Source: Streptomyces anulatus (GTDB lineage: Bacteria > Actinomycetota > Actinomycetes > Streptomycetales > Streptomycetaceae). From it: a stretch of DNA of 64,000 bases. Made by a program: the position numbers and the translations under genes. The first letter of the stretch is position 1, and each line of letters starts with the position of its first letter. The notes beneath the pieces were generated by a model. It was not told the DNA's origin. It saw only the letters and a list, made by a program, of their open reading frames with translations, and made no database searches. The DNA lies in the NCBI RefSeq assembly GCF_014650675.1, contig NZ_BMVK01000008.1, positions 186,001 through 250,000 of the forward strand. The letters run 5' to 3'. Positions 16,123 through 24,894 of the stretch are shown here, piece after piece.

Positions 16123-17226
16123 ATGTCCGACTTCGTACCCGGTCTTGAGGGAGTCGTCGCGTTCGAAACGGAGATCGCCGAACCGGACAAGGAAGGCGGT
16201 TCGCTCCGTTACCGCGGGGTCGACATCGAGGATCTCGTCGGCCACGTCTCGTTCGGAAACGTGTGGGGCCTGCTGGTGGACGGGGCGTTCAATCCCGGAC
16301 TGCCGCCCGCCGAGCCGTTCCCGATCCCGGTGCACTCCGGTGACATCCGGGTCGACGTCCAGTCGGCGCTGGCGATGCTGGCGCCCGTCTGGGGTCTGAA
16401 GCCGCTGCTGGACATCGACGAGGCGACGGCCCGGGACAACCTGGCGCGGGCCGCCGTGATGGCGCTGTCGTACGTCGCCCAGTCGGCGCGCGGCCAGGGC
16501 CGGCCGATGGTGCCGCAGAGCGAGATCGACAAGGCGCAGTCGGTGGTGGAGCGGTTCATGATCCGCTGGCGCGGCGAGCCGGACCCGAAGCATGTGAAGG
16601 CGGTCGACGCGTACTGGACGTCGGCGGCCGAGCACGGCATGAACGCCTCGACGTTCACGGCCCGGGTCATCGCCTCGACGGGCGCGGACGTCGCGGCCGC
16701 CCTGTCCGGCGCGGTGGGCGCGATGTCGGGCCCGCTGCACGGCGGCGCCCCGTCCCGGGTCCTCGGCATGATCGAGGAGATCGAGCGTACGGGCGACGCG
16801 AGCGCGTATGTGAAGCAGGCCCTGGACCGGGGCGAGCGCCTGATGGGCTTCGGCCACCGCGTCTACCGCGCCGAGGACCCCCGCGCCCGCGTCCTGCGCC
16901 GCACGGCCCGCGAGCTGGCGGCCCCGCGCTTCGAGGTGGCGGAGGCGCTGGAGAAGGCGGCACTGGAGGAGCTGCACGCACGGCGTCCGGACCGCGTCCT
17001 GGCGACGAACGTGGAGTTCTGGGCGGCGATCGTGCTGGACTTCGCGGAGGTCCCGGCGCACATGTTCACGTCGATGTTCACCTGCGCCCGTACGGCGGGC
17101 TGGTCGGCGCACATCCTGGAGCAGAAGCGCACGGGCCGCCTGGTGCGCCCGTCGGCGACGTACATCGGCCCGGGGACGCGGGACCCGCGCGAGATCGACG
17201 GGTACGCCGACATCGTCGCGGGCTGA
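16123..17226 (+). CDS. Citrate synthase (second isozyme)
   Basis: 367 aa, the short type II-like form found as a second isozyme in actinomycetes. It condenses acetyl-CoA and oxaloacetate to citrate. Catalytic residues fit the family: His in EHGMNAST, His in GFGHRVYRAEDPRA, Asp in VLDFAEVPAHMF. LRYRGVDIEDLV near the N-terminus and the GPLHGGAPSRVL loop support it. The RBS is GAGGGAG upstream of ATG 16123. It is divergent from pdxH and followed by a strong terminator at 17239. In S. coelicolor the counterpart is SCO4388 by memory of gene order. A methylcitrate synthase role cannot be ruled out from sequence alone. Confidence 0.92.
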   Translation: MSDFVPGLEGVVAFETEIAEPDKEGGSLRYRGVDIEDLVGHVSFGNVWGLLVDGAFNPGLPPAEPFPIPVHSGDIRVDVQSALAMLAPVWGLKPLLDIDEATARDNLARAAVMALSYVAQSARGQGRPMVPQSEIDKAQSVVERFMIRWRGEPDPKHVKAVDAYWTSAAEHGMNASTFTARVIASTGADVAAALSGAVGAMSGPLHGGAPSRVLGMIEEIERTGDASAYVKQALDRGERLMGFGHRVYRAEDPRARVLRRTARELAAPRFEVAEALEKAALEELHARRPDRVLATNVEFWAAIVLDFAEVPAHMFTSMFTCARTAGWSAHILEQKRTGRLVRPSATYIGPGTRDPREIDGYADIVAG

Positions 17227-17238
17227 GACGGACGACGG

Positions 17239-17259
17239 GGCCGGGGCGACGCCCCGGCC
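17239..17259 (+). terminator. Citrate synthase terminator hairpin
   Basis: Perfect 9-bp stem GGCCGGGGC (17239-17247), loop GAC, GCCCCGGCC (17251-17259), 13 bp after the citrate synthase stop. No T tract. Confidence 0.7.
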
Positions 17260-17267
17260 CGGCTCGG

Positions 17268-17322
17268 GGCTCCCGGCTCAGAGCTTCCGGCTCAGAGCTT
17301 CCGGCTCAGGGCTCCCGGCTCA
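17268..17322. repeat. 14-bp tandem repeat, about four copies
   Basis: Units GGCTCCCGGCTCA, GAGCTTCCGGCTCA, GAGCTTCCGGCTCA and GGGCTCCCGGCTCA follow one another with 13-14 bp period; the last one supplies the TCA that is the reverse-strand stop of the gene at 17320. Its position at the 3' ends of two convergent genes suggests slippage in non-coding DNA. Confidence 0.85.
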
Positions 17323-17907
17323 CAGCTTCCCGGACACGAAGGCCGTACGGTGACCGCCCAGCCGACGGTCGAACTCCGCGAGGAAGGCCGGGGTGAGGTC
17401 GGGCCACCCCCAGAAGGTGAAGCCGAGGTTGCCGAAGGAGAAGCAGCCGCCCATTCCCGTCCAGTCGACGAGCGGGGACGAGGCGTCGCAGTGCGCGCAC
17501 CGCACGAGGCCCTCGCCGCCCTCCTCCCAGTCGGTGAACGCCTCGGAGAAGGGGTCCCAAGCGCCGGGTATCTCTTCCCAGGTCTCGTCGTGGAACTCGG
17601 TGTCCCGCTCGCAACGCGGGCACCCGGCCGAGGCCGGATCGGCCCACTGCCCGGCGTCGAACCTGGTGCGGGTGACTTCGACGTCGAGCGGCCCGCCCTG
17701 CCACGGCTCGCCCCAGCCGCTGCTGTCGACGACCTCCCGGATACGCGGTCCCGGCGGATATCCGGGCCCCTTGCCGAGGACGGGTTCGGTGCGCTCGGGC
17801 CCGATGACGCCCTCGGCCACGAGCCAGCCGACGACGCGCGCGGCCAGCGGGGCGGCGTCCGCCTCGGTGACATCGCGGTCCACGATGATCTGGAAGTAAT
17901 CCCCCAC
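17320..17907 (-). CDS. Hypothetical zinc-ribbon protein
   Basis: 195 aa from GTG 17907, preceded by GGGGGAG; longer in-frame starts have no RBS. The N-terminus (DYFQIIVDRDVTEADAAPLAARVVGWLVAEGVI) is alpha/beta. The middle has two knuckles, AGCPRCERDTEF and VRCAHCDAS, that would form a four-Cys zinc ribbon. The C-terminus is aromatic (GGCFSFGNLGFTFWGWPDLTPAF). No enzymatic motif seen and the family's function is unknown to me. Similar Streptomyces proteins occur as singletons, so it is real coding, not a shadow. The stop codon lies within the 14-bp repeats. Confidence 0.75.
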   Translation of the reverse strand: MGDYFQIIVDRDVTEADAAPLAARVVGWLVAEGVIGPERTEPVLGKGPGYPPGPRIREVVDSSGWGEPWQGGPLDVEVTRTRFDAGQWADPASAGCPRCERDTEFHDETWEEIPGAWDPFSEAFTDWEEGGEGLVRCAHCDASSPLVDWTGMGGCFSFGNLGFTFWGWPDLTPAFLAEFDRRLGGHRTAFVSGKL

Positions 17908-17974
17908 GGCTCTCCCCCGTCGACCTTCGATTCCGATGGCCTCCACTCTGCCACCCCCCTCTGACACACCGGAT

Positions 17975-18640
17975 TCAGGCGGCGCGACGAACGGCGATGA
18001 CGTTGTCGGTCACGGTCGCGGTCTCGCCGCCGGGCCCGGTGGCGGTCCGCCGGGGCGCGTGGCACAGCTCGGTCCGCCATCCGTCGCCGAGCCGCAGGGA
18101 CGCGAGTACGTCGTCGGGGGCGGGGAAGCGTACGTCCTCGTGGCCGTCCCGCCAGGACCAGGGGGCGAGTGAGGCGTGCTCGACCAGCACGAGCAGGCCG
18201 CCGGGGGCGACGGCCTCGGCGGCCCGCCGGAGCACCTGCTCGCGGGGAATCTCCACAGGGGTGTGGAAATAGCTGGCGGTCACCAGACCGAAGGTCCCGT
18301 CGGGGAAGGACCGGGCCAGATCGTGCCGGCCCGGGTGGACGCGGTCGGTCAGCCCGGCCGCGGCGGCTCCGGCGGCGACCCGGCCCAGGGCGGTCGCCGA
18401 GACGTCGACGGCGGTGACGTCCCAGCCGAGCGAGGCGAGCCAGAGGGCGTCGCCGCCGTGCCCGCAGCCCAGGTCCAGCGCCCGTCCGCCGCCGCCCGGC
18501 GCGGGGGCCAGGGCGGTGACGGCCTCGGCGAGGACGGCGTTGGGACGGGTGCCCCACTGCGCGTCGACGCCGGCGTAGTGGTTCTCCCAGAAGGCGGCGG
18601 AGTCGGTGACGCCGCCTGCGCCGGTGGTGTCGCTGCTCAT
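17975..18640 (-). CDS. SAM-dependent methyltransferase (class I)
   Basis: 221 aa. Rossmann-fold methyltransferase with motif I ALDLGCGHGGDALWLA, the acidic motif II residue in VTAVDVSATAL, a motif III/post-I SFPDGTFGLVTASYFHTP and motif IV/V VAPGGLLVLVEH. The closest pattern is the tellurite-resistance/thiopurine-like group (TehB-type) that methylates small toxic molecules, but the substrate is unproven. Divergent from an XRE-cupin regulator at 18759 with 118 bp between, suggesting the regulator controls it. Confidence 0.88.
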   Translation of the reverse strand: MSSDTTGAGGVTDSAAFWENHYAGVDAQWGTRPNAVLAEAVTALAPAPGGGGRALDLGCGHGGDALWLASLGWDVTAVDVSATALGRVAAGAAAAGLTDRVHPGRHDLARSFPDGTFGLVTASYFHTPVEIPREQVLRRAAEAVAPGGLLVLVEHASLAPWSWRDGHEDVRFPAPDDVLASLRLGDGWRTELCHAPRRTATGPGGETATVTDNVIAVRRAA

Positions 18641-18758
18641 GGCTGTTCCCTTTCATGCCCGTGGAGGCCGCTCCGGATGAGCACCCCGCTGGACAGGAAG
18701 GTGCGCTGCGGCCTGCCACCCTTGCAAGCTCCCATGCCGTTTCGGCAACCTGGCAGGC

Positions 18759-19412
18759 ATGGCAGACACGGCAGACACGGCGGGCGAAGAAGACACAGCA
18801 GGACAGCCGTCCAAGAACATCAAGGACGGCGTGCTGGCCGCGGTGGGTCCCCGACTTCGCGAACTGCGGCGCAGACACGGGATGACACTCGCCGAGCTGG
18901 CCGAGCGGACCGGGATCAACGAGAGCACCCTGTCCCGCCTGGAGGGCGGCACGCGCAAGCCGACGCTGGAGTTGCTGCTGCCGCTGGCGGAGGTCCACGC
19001 GGTACCGCTGGACGAACTGGTGGGCGCGCCCCGCACGGGCGACCCGCGCATCCACCTCCGCCCGGTCACCCGCGACGGCCTCACCTACGTACCGCTCAGC
19101 CGCCCCGGCGGCGTCCAGGCCCACAAGTTGCTGATCCCGCCGGGCCCGGACACCGAGCCGATCCTGCGGACCCACGAGGGCTTCGAGTGGCTGTACGTGC
19201 TGGCCGGGCGGCTCCGGCTGATCCTGGGCGAACGGACGCTGGTCCTGAAGCCGGGCGAGGCGGCCGAGTTCGACACCCACGTGCCGCACTGGCTCGGCCC
19301 CGACGACCACCGGACGGTGGAACTCCTCGTCCTCTTCGGCCACCAGGGCGAGCGGGCCCACCTGAGGGCTCGCCAGGGGCCCGCGCGCGGACCGGGCGAC
19401 GGGGCCGCATGA
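18759..19412 (+). CDS. XRE-family regulator with C-terminal cupin sensor
   Basis: 217 aa. HTH_3 domain at about residues 28-85 (LRELRRRHGMTLAELAERTG, INESTLSRLEGGTRKPTLE), then a cupin_2 barrel at about 115-195 (HEGFEWLYVLAGRLRLILGE, LKPGEAAEFDTHVPHWLG). The histidines in the cupin strands could bind a metal or small ligand. Such fused regulators often control an adjacent enzyme gene. An inverted repeat CCATGCC (18732-18738) / GGCATGG (18756-18762) overlaps the start codon, and a CTTGCAAG palindrome lies at 18721-18728; both are possible autoregulatory operators. Confidence 0.9.
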   Translation: MADTADTAGEEDTAGQPSKNIKDGVLAAVGPRLRELRRRHGMTLAELAERTGINESTLSRLEGGTRKPTLELLLPLAEVHAVPLDELVGAPRTGDPRIHLRPVTRDGLTYVPLSRPGGVQAHKLLIPPGPDTEPILRTHEGFEWLYVLAGRLRLILGERTLVLKPGEAAEFDTHVPHWLGPDDHRTVELLVLFGHQGERAHLRARQGPARGPGDGAA

Positions 19413-19582
19413 GGCGACAGCCGTACGCCTCGACGAGGCGATGTTCGCCCTGTTGCCACGCCCCGTACAGGCCCTGGTCCGGGCCGGACGCCGGGGGCAA
19501 GGAGCCTGCGACGGCTGCGCTAGGGTTCCGCCCGTAGCGAGCCGTATCGATGGCGCCAAAACGGCCTCCGGGCAGGGGACTT

Positions 19583-21127
19583 GTGACCACCACGAAGCCG
19601 GTCGTCGGTGCGGAAGGCGGCGATCGGCCGGCCGATCCGGCTGCGGATTCCCTGGTCCGCCGCGTCATCCCGATACCTGCTCCCGCCTTCCTCACACCCG
19701 CGTTCGTGACGCTGCTCGGTTGCTTGTGGGGGGCGGGCGACCGGAGCGCCTGGCGGGACGAACATGCCACCTGGTGGGCGGCATCGCTCTCCTTCGGAGA
19801 CCTGTACCAGCTCACCCAGCACGTCGACCTGGCGCTGGCGCCGTACTACGTGTTCATGCATCTGTGGGTATCGGTGTTCGGCGACTCTCCCACTGCCCTG
19901 CGGCTGCCGTCCGCGCTCGCCATGGCCGTGGCGGGCGGACTGGTCGGACTCCTCGGCCGACGGGCCGTCGGCAGCACCCGGGGTGGCCTGTTCGCCGGCC
20001 TGATCTTCGCGCTCGTCCCCACCGTCACACGGTACGGACAGGAGGCGCGGCCGTACGCCTTCGCCATGGTGGCGGCGCTGATGAGCTTCCTCGCGCTGCT
20101 GCGTGCGCTGGAGCGGCCGGAGCCGCGACGGTGGGTGCTGTACGGCGTGACCGTCCCGCTCGTGGGCTGGTCCCACCTGGTGGCCCTGACCGTGCTGGTC
20201 GCCCACCTAGCCACCGTGCTGCGTGCACGACGCCGGTGCGGGCGACACGTCGTGCGTGCGTGGTTGATCGCGGCGGGCGGTGGGCTGGCGCTCGTGGTGC
20301 CGTTGGTCGTCCTCGCCCGCGATCAGGCTCAGCAGATCGCCTGGAACACACCGGCCTGGAACGACGTCGCCGCCATGCCGTACATGCTCTTCCGGTCCCC
20401 GGTGGCAACCGCCGTCGTGCTCGGAGGCGCGGCCATGGTGCTCGCCATGGTGGGACGGGGGAGGCAGCGCACAGGGCCGGGCCCCGATCCCCGCCCGCGG
20501 ACGCAATTCACGCCACTCGCGCTGTGGGCGCTGGTGCCGTTCCTGCTCACCCTGGCGACGGTCCGCTGGCTGCATCTCTTTCTCGACCGCTATCTGCTGT
20601 TCACCGTCCCGGCCTGGATCCTGCTGGCGACCATCGGCATCCACCGACTCGCCGGCCGGGCCACCATGGCCCGTGGCATCGCCGTCACGCTGGTCGTTGC
20701 CGTTGCGGCGTCAGCCCCGTTCAGCCGGAGCGACATCACGCGCAACACTCCCCGCGAGCCGGACTACCACTCCGTCGCCACCGCGGTCTTCGTGGACCAG
20801 CGCCCAGGCGACGGCATCGCCTACACCCACCGCCGCAAGCCTCGCCGCGCCCTGGACTACGAACTGCGCAACGACCCCAGGCCCAGGGACGTCTTCCTGC
20901 ACGACACCCCACAGCAGCGCGCCGACTACGAAGCCGGCGAGTGCCCGGATCCCCGTCGCTGCGCCGCTGGACACCGGAGGATCTGGCTCGTCTCCGCCGG
21001 TCGGGGTGACAACCCGCTCTCCGGCATGGAGGAGCAAAAGTCGCGGCTGCTGCGGCAGGAGTTCCGCACCTTACGCACCCTCGGCTTCGCGAATGTCCAG
21101 CTGTTGCTGCTGGAGCGCGTCCCATGA
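19583..21127 (+). CDS. GT-C membrane glycosyltransferase, family 39/83-like
   Basis: 514 aa from GTG 19583, with RBS GGGG at good distance. Polytopic: around ten hydrophobic segments (FLTPAFVTLLGCLWGAG, ALAMAVAGGLVGLLGRR, FAGLIFALVPTVTRYG, LIAAGGGLALVVPLVVLA, PLALWALVPFLLTLATV, GIAVTLVVAVAASAP). The first periplasmic loop carries RDEHATWW, the acidic D-E pair used by GT-C enzymes such as ArnT/PMT to bind a polyprenyl-phosphate sugar. A soluble C-terminal domain (about 400-514) is typical for this group. It likely transfers a sugar outside the membrane; donor and acceptor cannot be told. Confidence 0.82.
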   Translation: MTTTKPVVGAEGGDRPADPAADSLVRRVIPIPAPAFLTPAFVTLLGCLWGAGDRSAWRDEHATWWAASLSFGDLYQLTQHVDLALAPYYVFMHLWVSVFGDSPTALRLPSALAMAVAGGLVGLLGRRAVGSTRGGLFAGLIFALVPTVTRYGQEARPYAFAMVAALMSFLALLRALERPEPRRWVLYGVTVPLVGWSHLVALTVLVAHLATVLRARRRCGRHVVRAWLIAAGGGLALVVPLVVLARDQAQQIAWNTPAWNDVAAMPYMLFRSPVATAVVLGGAAMVLAMVGRGRQRTGPGPDPRPRTQFTPLALWALVPFLLTLATVRWLHLFLDRYLLFTVPAWILLATIGIHRLAGRATMARGIAVTLVVAVAASAPFSRSDITRNTPREPDYHSVATAVFVDQRPGDGIAYTHRRKPRRALDYELRNDPRPRDVFLHDTPQQRADYEAGECPDPRRCAAGHRRIWLVSAGRGDNPLSGMEEQKSRLLRQEFRTLRTLGFANVQLLLLERVP

Positions 21128-21188
21128 CCGCCCCGGCTCCACCTCGGCTCCACCAGGGGCCCTCCGCCCACGGCCCTCGCTCTGCCGA

Positions 21189-21794
21189 TCAACCGACTCG
21201 CCGATCACCCACCAACGTGGCGAAACGACCGAAGGCCTCGTCCCCGGCGCGACTGTCGCCGAGTTCCGCGCACAGCAAGGGGAACTCGGCCCAGGCCTCG
21301 CCCTCGACGGCCCACCGCGCGAAACTGCTCCGCCCGTCGTGGATGCGTGCCTCGTCGACCCACTGGTCAAGGCCGTCGCCCATCGAGTGGACGAAGAAGT
21401 GCGCGTCCTCCAAGGCCGGTGCCAGAAGGTCGATGAGCCGGTAAAGGTCGCGCATGTCGATGTAGCAGACGTCCGGCAACTGCTCCAGGCAGAGGTAGTC
21501 GGCCTCCGGTGGCCCCAAGCCGAACTCCCATATCCCCCCATCGACCGCCTGGTTGAGCAGATGGACCGGCCAGGTCCTCTGCCTGGGCAGCTCGGTGGCC
21601 ACGGCCGAGAGCGTCTCCTCGACCAGAGGCCGCCATCCCGGACGTACGCGAACGGACGTTGTGTACAGGTCGGGCCACGGCGACACTTGAGGAAAACGCA
21701 ACCGGAACCGCCCGTACCAACGGTTGTCGCGCCAACGGTCATCGCTCTTGGTGAGAAACGTCCCGGCCAGCTCGACGGGATGAGGCTCTCTCAT
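21189..21794 (-). CDS. Hypothetical protein
   Basis: 201 aa from ATG 21794. No known motif was recognised. The sequence is soluble, rich in Trp and acidic residues (RWRDNRWYGRFRLRFPQ, GGIWEFGLGPPEADYLCLEQLPDVCYIDMRDLYRLI). A short run HFFVHSMGDGLDQWVDEARIHDG resembles cytosolic alpha/beta folds of SMI1/immunity type, but this is weak. The reading frame has normal Streptomyces codon bias and lies convergent to the glycosyltransferase. Overlap of an upstream extension with the neighbouring hydrolase stop (21869) disfavours an earlier start. Confidence 0.6.
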   Translation of the reverse strand: MREPHPVELAGTFLTKSDDRWRDNRWYGRFRLRFPQVSPWPDLYTTSVRVRPGWRPLVEETLSAVATELPRQRTWPVHLLNQAVDGGIWEFGLGPPEADYLCLEQLPDVCYIDMRDLYRLIDLLAPALEDAHFFVHSMGDGLDQWVDEARIHDGRSSFARWAVEGEAWAEFPLLCAELGDSRAGDEAFGRFATLVGDRRVG

Positions 21795-21868
21795 GGGCCG
21801 AGCATACGGATTGCCGCCGTCGGCCCCCTGGCCTTGGGAGCCCTGGGCTTGTCCCCGCCGATGCCGGC

Positions 21869-22672
21869 TCACTGCGGGCAGCTTGGGCGGCGCTCCTGCT
21901 GATCGTGGTCCGCGAGCGCCGCTGCGGTGGCGCGGGCGAAGCCTTCCGGGTTGTCCAGCATGATGTTGTGCCCGCAGTCCGGGACCGGGACCACGGACAC
22001 CCCGGCCTCGATGAGCGCGTCGGTGCCCGGGAGCGGGCCGTCGGCCTCGGGCAGCAGGTAGGTGCGGGGGATCTTCAGGTCCAGCAGATGCTCACGCATG
22101 GTGGGGGCAGTGCCTCGGGTGAGGTGGACCGCGCTGCGGTGCAGAGCTTCCCGGCCCGCCAGGCGCATCGTGGACCACCAGTGGGACCCGGCCCGGTCCC
22201 GGATCTCCTGCCAGCCGCCCGCCAGGAACTCCTCCTCGGAGTACGCGGCGATGCCGCTGCTGCCCGCGGAGCCGGGTGAAGGCGGGATCGGGTCGAGGTT
22301 GGCGTCGACCAGGACCAGGCGGGAGACCAGTTGGGGGTGTCGGACGGCCAGGACGACAGCCGCCGAGCCCCCCATGCTGTGCGCGATCAGCTCGGCGCCC
22401 GTGACACCCGCGTTGGTCAGGGCTGCGGCGAGGGCGTCGGCGTGGGATTCCAGGGTGTAGTCGAAGTCCGTCGGCCGGTCACTGATGCCGTGTCCGAGCA
22501 AGTCGATCAGCAGCGATCGACGTCCGGCGAGCAGAGGATGCACAGCAACCTCCGCGAAGTAGGCCGGTGACGTGGCGCCCAGACCGTGGACGTAGACGCG
22601 CGACGGCTCCTGTCCCGGCAGCTCGACCCAGCGGATCCGGCTGCCCTCGGGTGTCACGGCGGCGCTTCGCAC
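21869..22672 (-). CDS. Alpha/beta hydrolase
   Basis: 267 aa from GTG 22672 (RBS GAAGGGAAG); a longer in-frame ATG at 22741 lacks a site. Lid and core motifs: VYVHGLGATSPAY (oxyanion HG), LLGHGISDRP, nucleophile elbow AHSMGGSAA with the catalytic Ser, and the His in PDCGHNIMLDNPEGFA. The acid is probably the Asp in LLPEADGPLPG. An esterase, lipase or C-C hydrolase; substrate unknown. Unlike the hydrolase at 2360 its Ser is intact. Confidence 0.88.
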   Translation of the reverse strand: MRSAAVTPEGSRIRWVELPGQEPSRVYVHGLGATSPAYFAEVAVHPLLAGRRSLLIDLLGHGISDRPTDFDYTLESHADALAAALTNAGVTGAELIAHSMGGSAAVVLAVRHPQLVSRLVLVDANLDPIPPSPGSAGSSGIAAYSEEEFLAGGWQEIRDRAGSHWWSTMRLAGREALHRSAVHLTRGTAPTMREHLLDLKIPRTYLLPEADGPLPGTDALIEAGVSVVPVPDCGHNIMLDNPEGFARATAAALADHDQQERRPSCPQ

Positions 22673-22866
22673 AGTCTGCTTCCCTTCACCCCGGGCCGAC
22701 GGAGAGACGAGAGTAGCCACCGGGCCTCGGCGCACCTCCACCGCCCCCGGCTGGACGTTGCGCGGGCACCAGAAGCCTCGGGGCTCGGGCCTCGGTTAAG
22801 TCACCTCAGTTGTGTGCACGCCCCTTGAGACCGATCCTGAGCATCGGACCAGCAAGGAGGAACAGG

Positions 22867-23244
22867 ATGGGGCTCATGCTCTCCCCCGGCGACGACGACG
22901 TGACCAGCCCGGACGTCTCCTGGTCCTACACCGGCTTCGACATGTTCAGGGAGTGGCTGGCCCGGGCAGAGGGTTTCACTCTTGCGGAGATGAACGGCTT
23001 CGGTGGAGACCGCACGTGGAGCAGCGTCTCCACCACGCTGGCACCGCTGCTCGACCATCCGGACGACGAAGGCTCCCTCACGCTCGCTCAATGCGCGGCC
23101 ATACTGCCCAGGCTCGAAGCGATCACCGACCAGCAACACGAGGGCGGAGAACCCGTCCATGAGCGACGCGTCGACGACGTGCGCCAACTGGTCACCGTCG
23201 TGAAGTACTGCTTGGAGAAGGAAGTCGAGCTCATCTTCTGCTGA
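22867..23244 (+). CDS. Hypothetical protein
   Basis: 125 aa, acidic. AAGGAGGAACAGG precedes ATG 22867, an excellent RBS. Sequence features: VSWSYTGFDMFREWLARAEGF and MNGFGGDRTWSSV near the N-terminus, a helical C-terminal half (RVDDVRQLVTVVKYCLEKEVELIFC). It resembles small Streptomyces proteins of unknown function (about 120 aa) that occur next to toxin/immunity loci, but I cannot name a family. It marks the left edge of the accessory region. Confidence 0.72.
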   Translation: MGLMLSPGDDDVTSPDVSWSYTGFDMFREWLARAEGFTLAEMNGFGGDRTWSSVSTTLAPLLDHPDDEGSLTLAQCAAILPRLEAITDQQHEGGEPVHERRVDDVRQLVTVVKYCLEKEVELIFC

Positions 23245-23640
23245 GAGTGTCTGCACCGGGGTGACTCGGCTTTCGAAGCTCGGGATCCGAGACCCAGGAC
23301 CCGAGACCCGCGATTCGAGGCCCGAGATTCGGTAGAGCCCATTCACTCATTCGGGCGTACTCCATCCACGCCCCGGCCCGAAGCTCGGGGCCAGAGTTTT
23401 GGGCACCGGGATACGGGACCCGGGACCCGAGCTTCTTCTTTAACCGGTAGGTAGAAGAAGGGGGTTGGGAAAACCTCCCCGACCTCCCCACCCCCGTAGC
23501 GGCCAGCAAGTATGACTATTCGCGGCGGCTTGCAGCGGAGCATTCGCACTGCTTACGGTGCGAGAACCAAGCGACCCCGACGCGGTGTGTAGGAGCACCA
23601 GGCCGGGGTCTCACCACACGATCGAAGAAAGGTCGATCCC
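23245..23640. other. 396-bp region with repeats and structured leader of the HTH gene
   Basis: No gene supported. The left part is littered with GGACCCGAGAC/GGGACCCGAGC-type repeats (23275-23335, 23410-23432). Then comes an inverted repeat CTTCTTCT (23432-23439) / AGAAGAAG (23453-23460), AT-rich for this genome. The right part should be the 5' UTR of the gene at 23641: GTGTG (23585-23589) can pair with CACAC (23615-23619), and GATCGA (23620-23625) with TCGATC (23633-23638), leaving the SD AAAGG exposed in a 7-nt loop. Confidence 0.6.
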
Positions 23641-24894
23641 GTGGCTACCCAGCACCCTAGCTCCGCCCTGCCCACCCCCGCACGCTCCCCCGCGTACCCG
23701 ATGGCCAAGCCCGGCTACGGCAAGCGCTCCGCACCCGATCAACAGGCGCGTACGCGAAACGACTTCGCGCTCCTGCCGACCCGTGAGCGCTATGTCGCCG
23801 GGTTCGTCGACCACCTCCCCGAGGGTGCGGCCATGAGCGTGAAGACGCTGGCCAAGCAACTCCCGCTCTACGGGCAGCAAGCCATCTCCACCGCGCTGAC
23901 CGCCCTCTCCGTCGCCGGACACCTGCGGCGCGTCCGGTGCGCCGTCGGCGCGGGCGAGACGACCCGCTGGGCGTTCCGCACCTTCTGGTCCCGCACCGCC
24001 CGCGACAACGAGTGGTGGAACACCTATCTCGCCGCCGAGGACGCCCGGGCCGCCACACCCGCACCGGGAGTAGCGGCCACCTCCACCACCGCCCCTCCGC
24101 CTCCCTGGGTCCCGGCCGAGGGGCCGCCGCCTCCCGCGCCGCCGGAGCGGCTTCGGGGAGAAGCCGCACCGGCATCACCGGAGGCACCTCGCGCGGACAC
24201 CGCCCCAGGGGCCGTAGAGCCTGCGGAGGTCCCGGCCCCCATTTCCGTACCGCACCAACGCACTCCGGCCGACCCCCCGGACACGGCACCCGCGCCGGGC
24301 CCGGCCCGGGGCACTGCTGCGGCGGAGTCACCGACGGACCTGACGGATCTGGCGTGGCCGGCGGGTCCGATGGGGCTGACAGGTCTGGCGGGCCCGACGG
24401 ACCTGACGGTTCCGGTGAACCTGACGGCCCCCCGCTCCCCCGCCTACCTCGCCCTGGCCCGACTCGGCCGCACGGACCAACGCCTGGGGTTGTCCGCCGA
24501 CGACTGCGCCGCGCTGGAGGCGCAGGCGGCGGAATGGTTCGCCAGGGGTGTCGACGCCGACTACCTGACCGCCGCCCTCTCCGCAGGGCTCCCCGCCAAG
24601 GTCGACAGCCCTCTCGGCTTCGTCCGCCGTCGCCTCGCCGACAAGATCCCGCCCCGGCTGCCCGCCGAGCAGGCCCCGCCCGGCGCACCCGCCCGCCGCG
24701 TCCTGGTGGAGTGCACCGACTGTGGCGCCCCCGGACGCCCCGAGGCCCTCCCCGACGGGCTCTGCCGCCCCTGCCGCGCCGCCCACCACCCGGGGTCGGC
24801 CGGGTCCCCGGTCAGCACCGCCGAGGTACCCGCCGACGCCCGCGACATCGGGGCGTACATCGCCAACCTCCGCGACCTGCTCAAGGCCCCTTGA
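23641..24894 (+). CDS. Helix-turn-helix (MarR-like) DNA-binding protein with C-terminal zinc knuckle
   Basis: 417 aa from GTG 23641. Residues about 45-120 form a winged-helix-like unit (LPTRERYVAGFVDHLPEGAAMSVKTL, YGQQAISTALTALSVAGHLRRVR, TTRWAFRTFWS). A long Ala/Pro-rich linker follows (about 140-260). The C-terminal domain (about 265-417) has SPAYLALARLGRTDQRLGLSADDC, a helical part, and a Cys4 motif VECTDCGAPG with LCRPCRAAHH. Proteins of this layout are common and multicopy in Streptomyces, often in accessory regions; the target is unknown. The linker DNA (24340-24420) contains repeated GACGGATCTG/GGTCTGGCG-like units coding LTDLAWPAG, LTGLAGPTDL and LTVPVNLT. Confidence 0.8.
   Translation: MATQHPSSALPTPARSPAYPMAKPGYGKRSAPDQQARTRNDFALLPTRERYVAGFVDHLPEGAAMSVKTLAKQLPLYGQQAISTALTALSVAGHLRRVRCAVGAGETTRWAFRTFWSRTARDNEWWNTYLAAEDARAATPAPGVAATSTTAPPPPWVPAEGPPPPAPPERLRGEAAPASPEAPRADTAPGAVEPAEVPAPISVPHQRTPADPPDTAPAPGPARGTAAAESPTDLTDLAWPAGPMGLTGLAGPTDLTVPVNLTAPRSPAYLALARLGRTDQRLGLSADDCAALEAQAAEWFARGVDADYLTAALSAGLPAKVDSPLGFVRRRLADKIPPRLPAEQAPPGAPARRVLVECTDCGAPGRPEALPDGLCRPCRAAHHPGSAGSPVSTAEVPADARDIGAYIANLRDLLKAP

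Noticed and set aside
23245..23640. Repeats near 23275-23460 as a phage/plasmid attachment or replication origin
   Set aside because: No integrase, excisionase, rep gene or tRNA end flanks it; the signals fit a leader of the HTH gene better.
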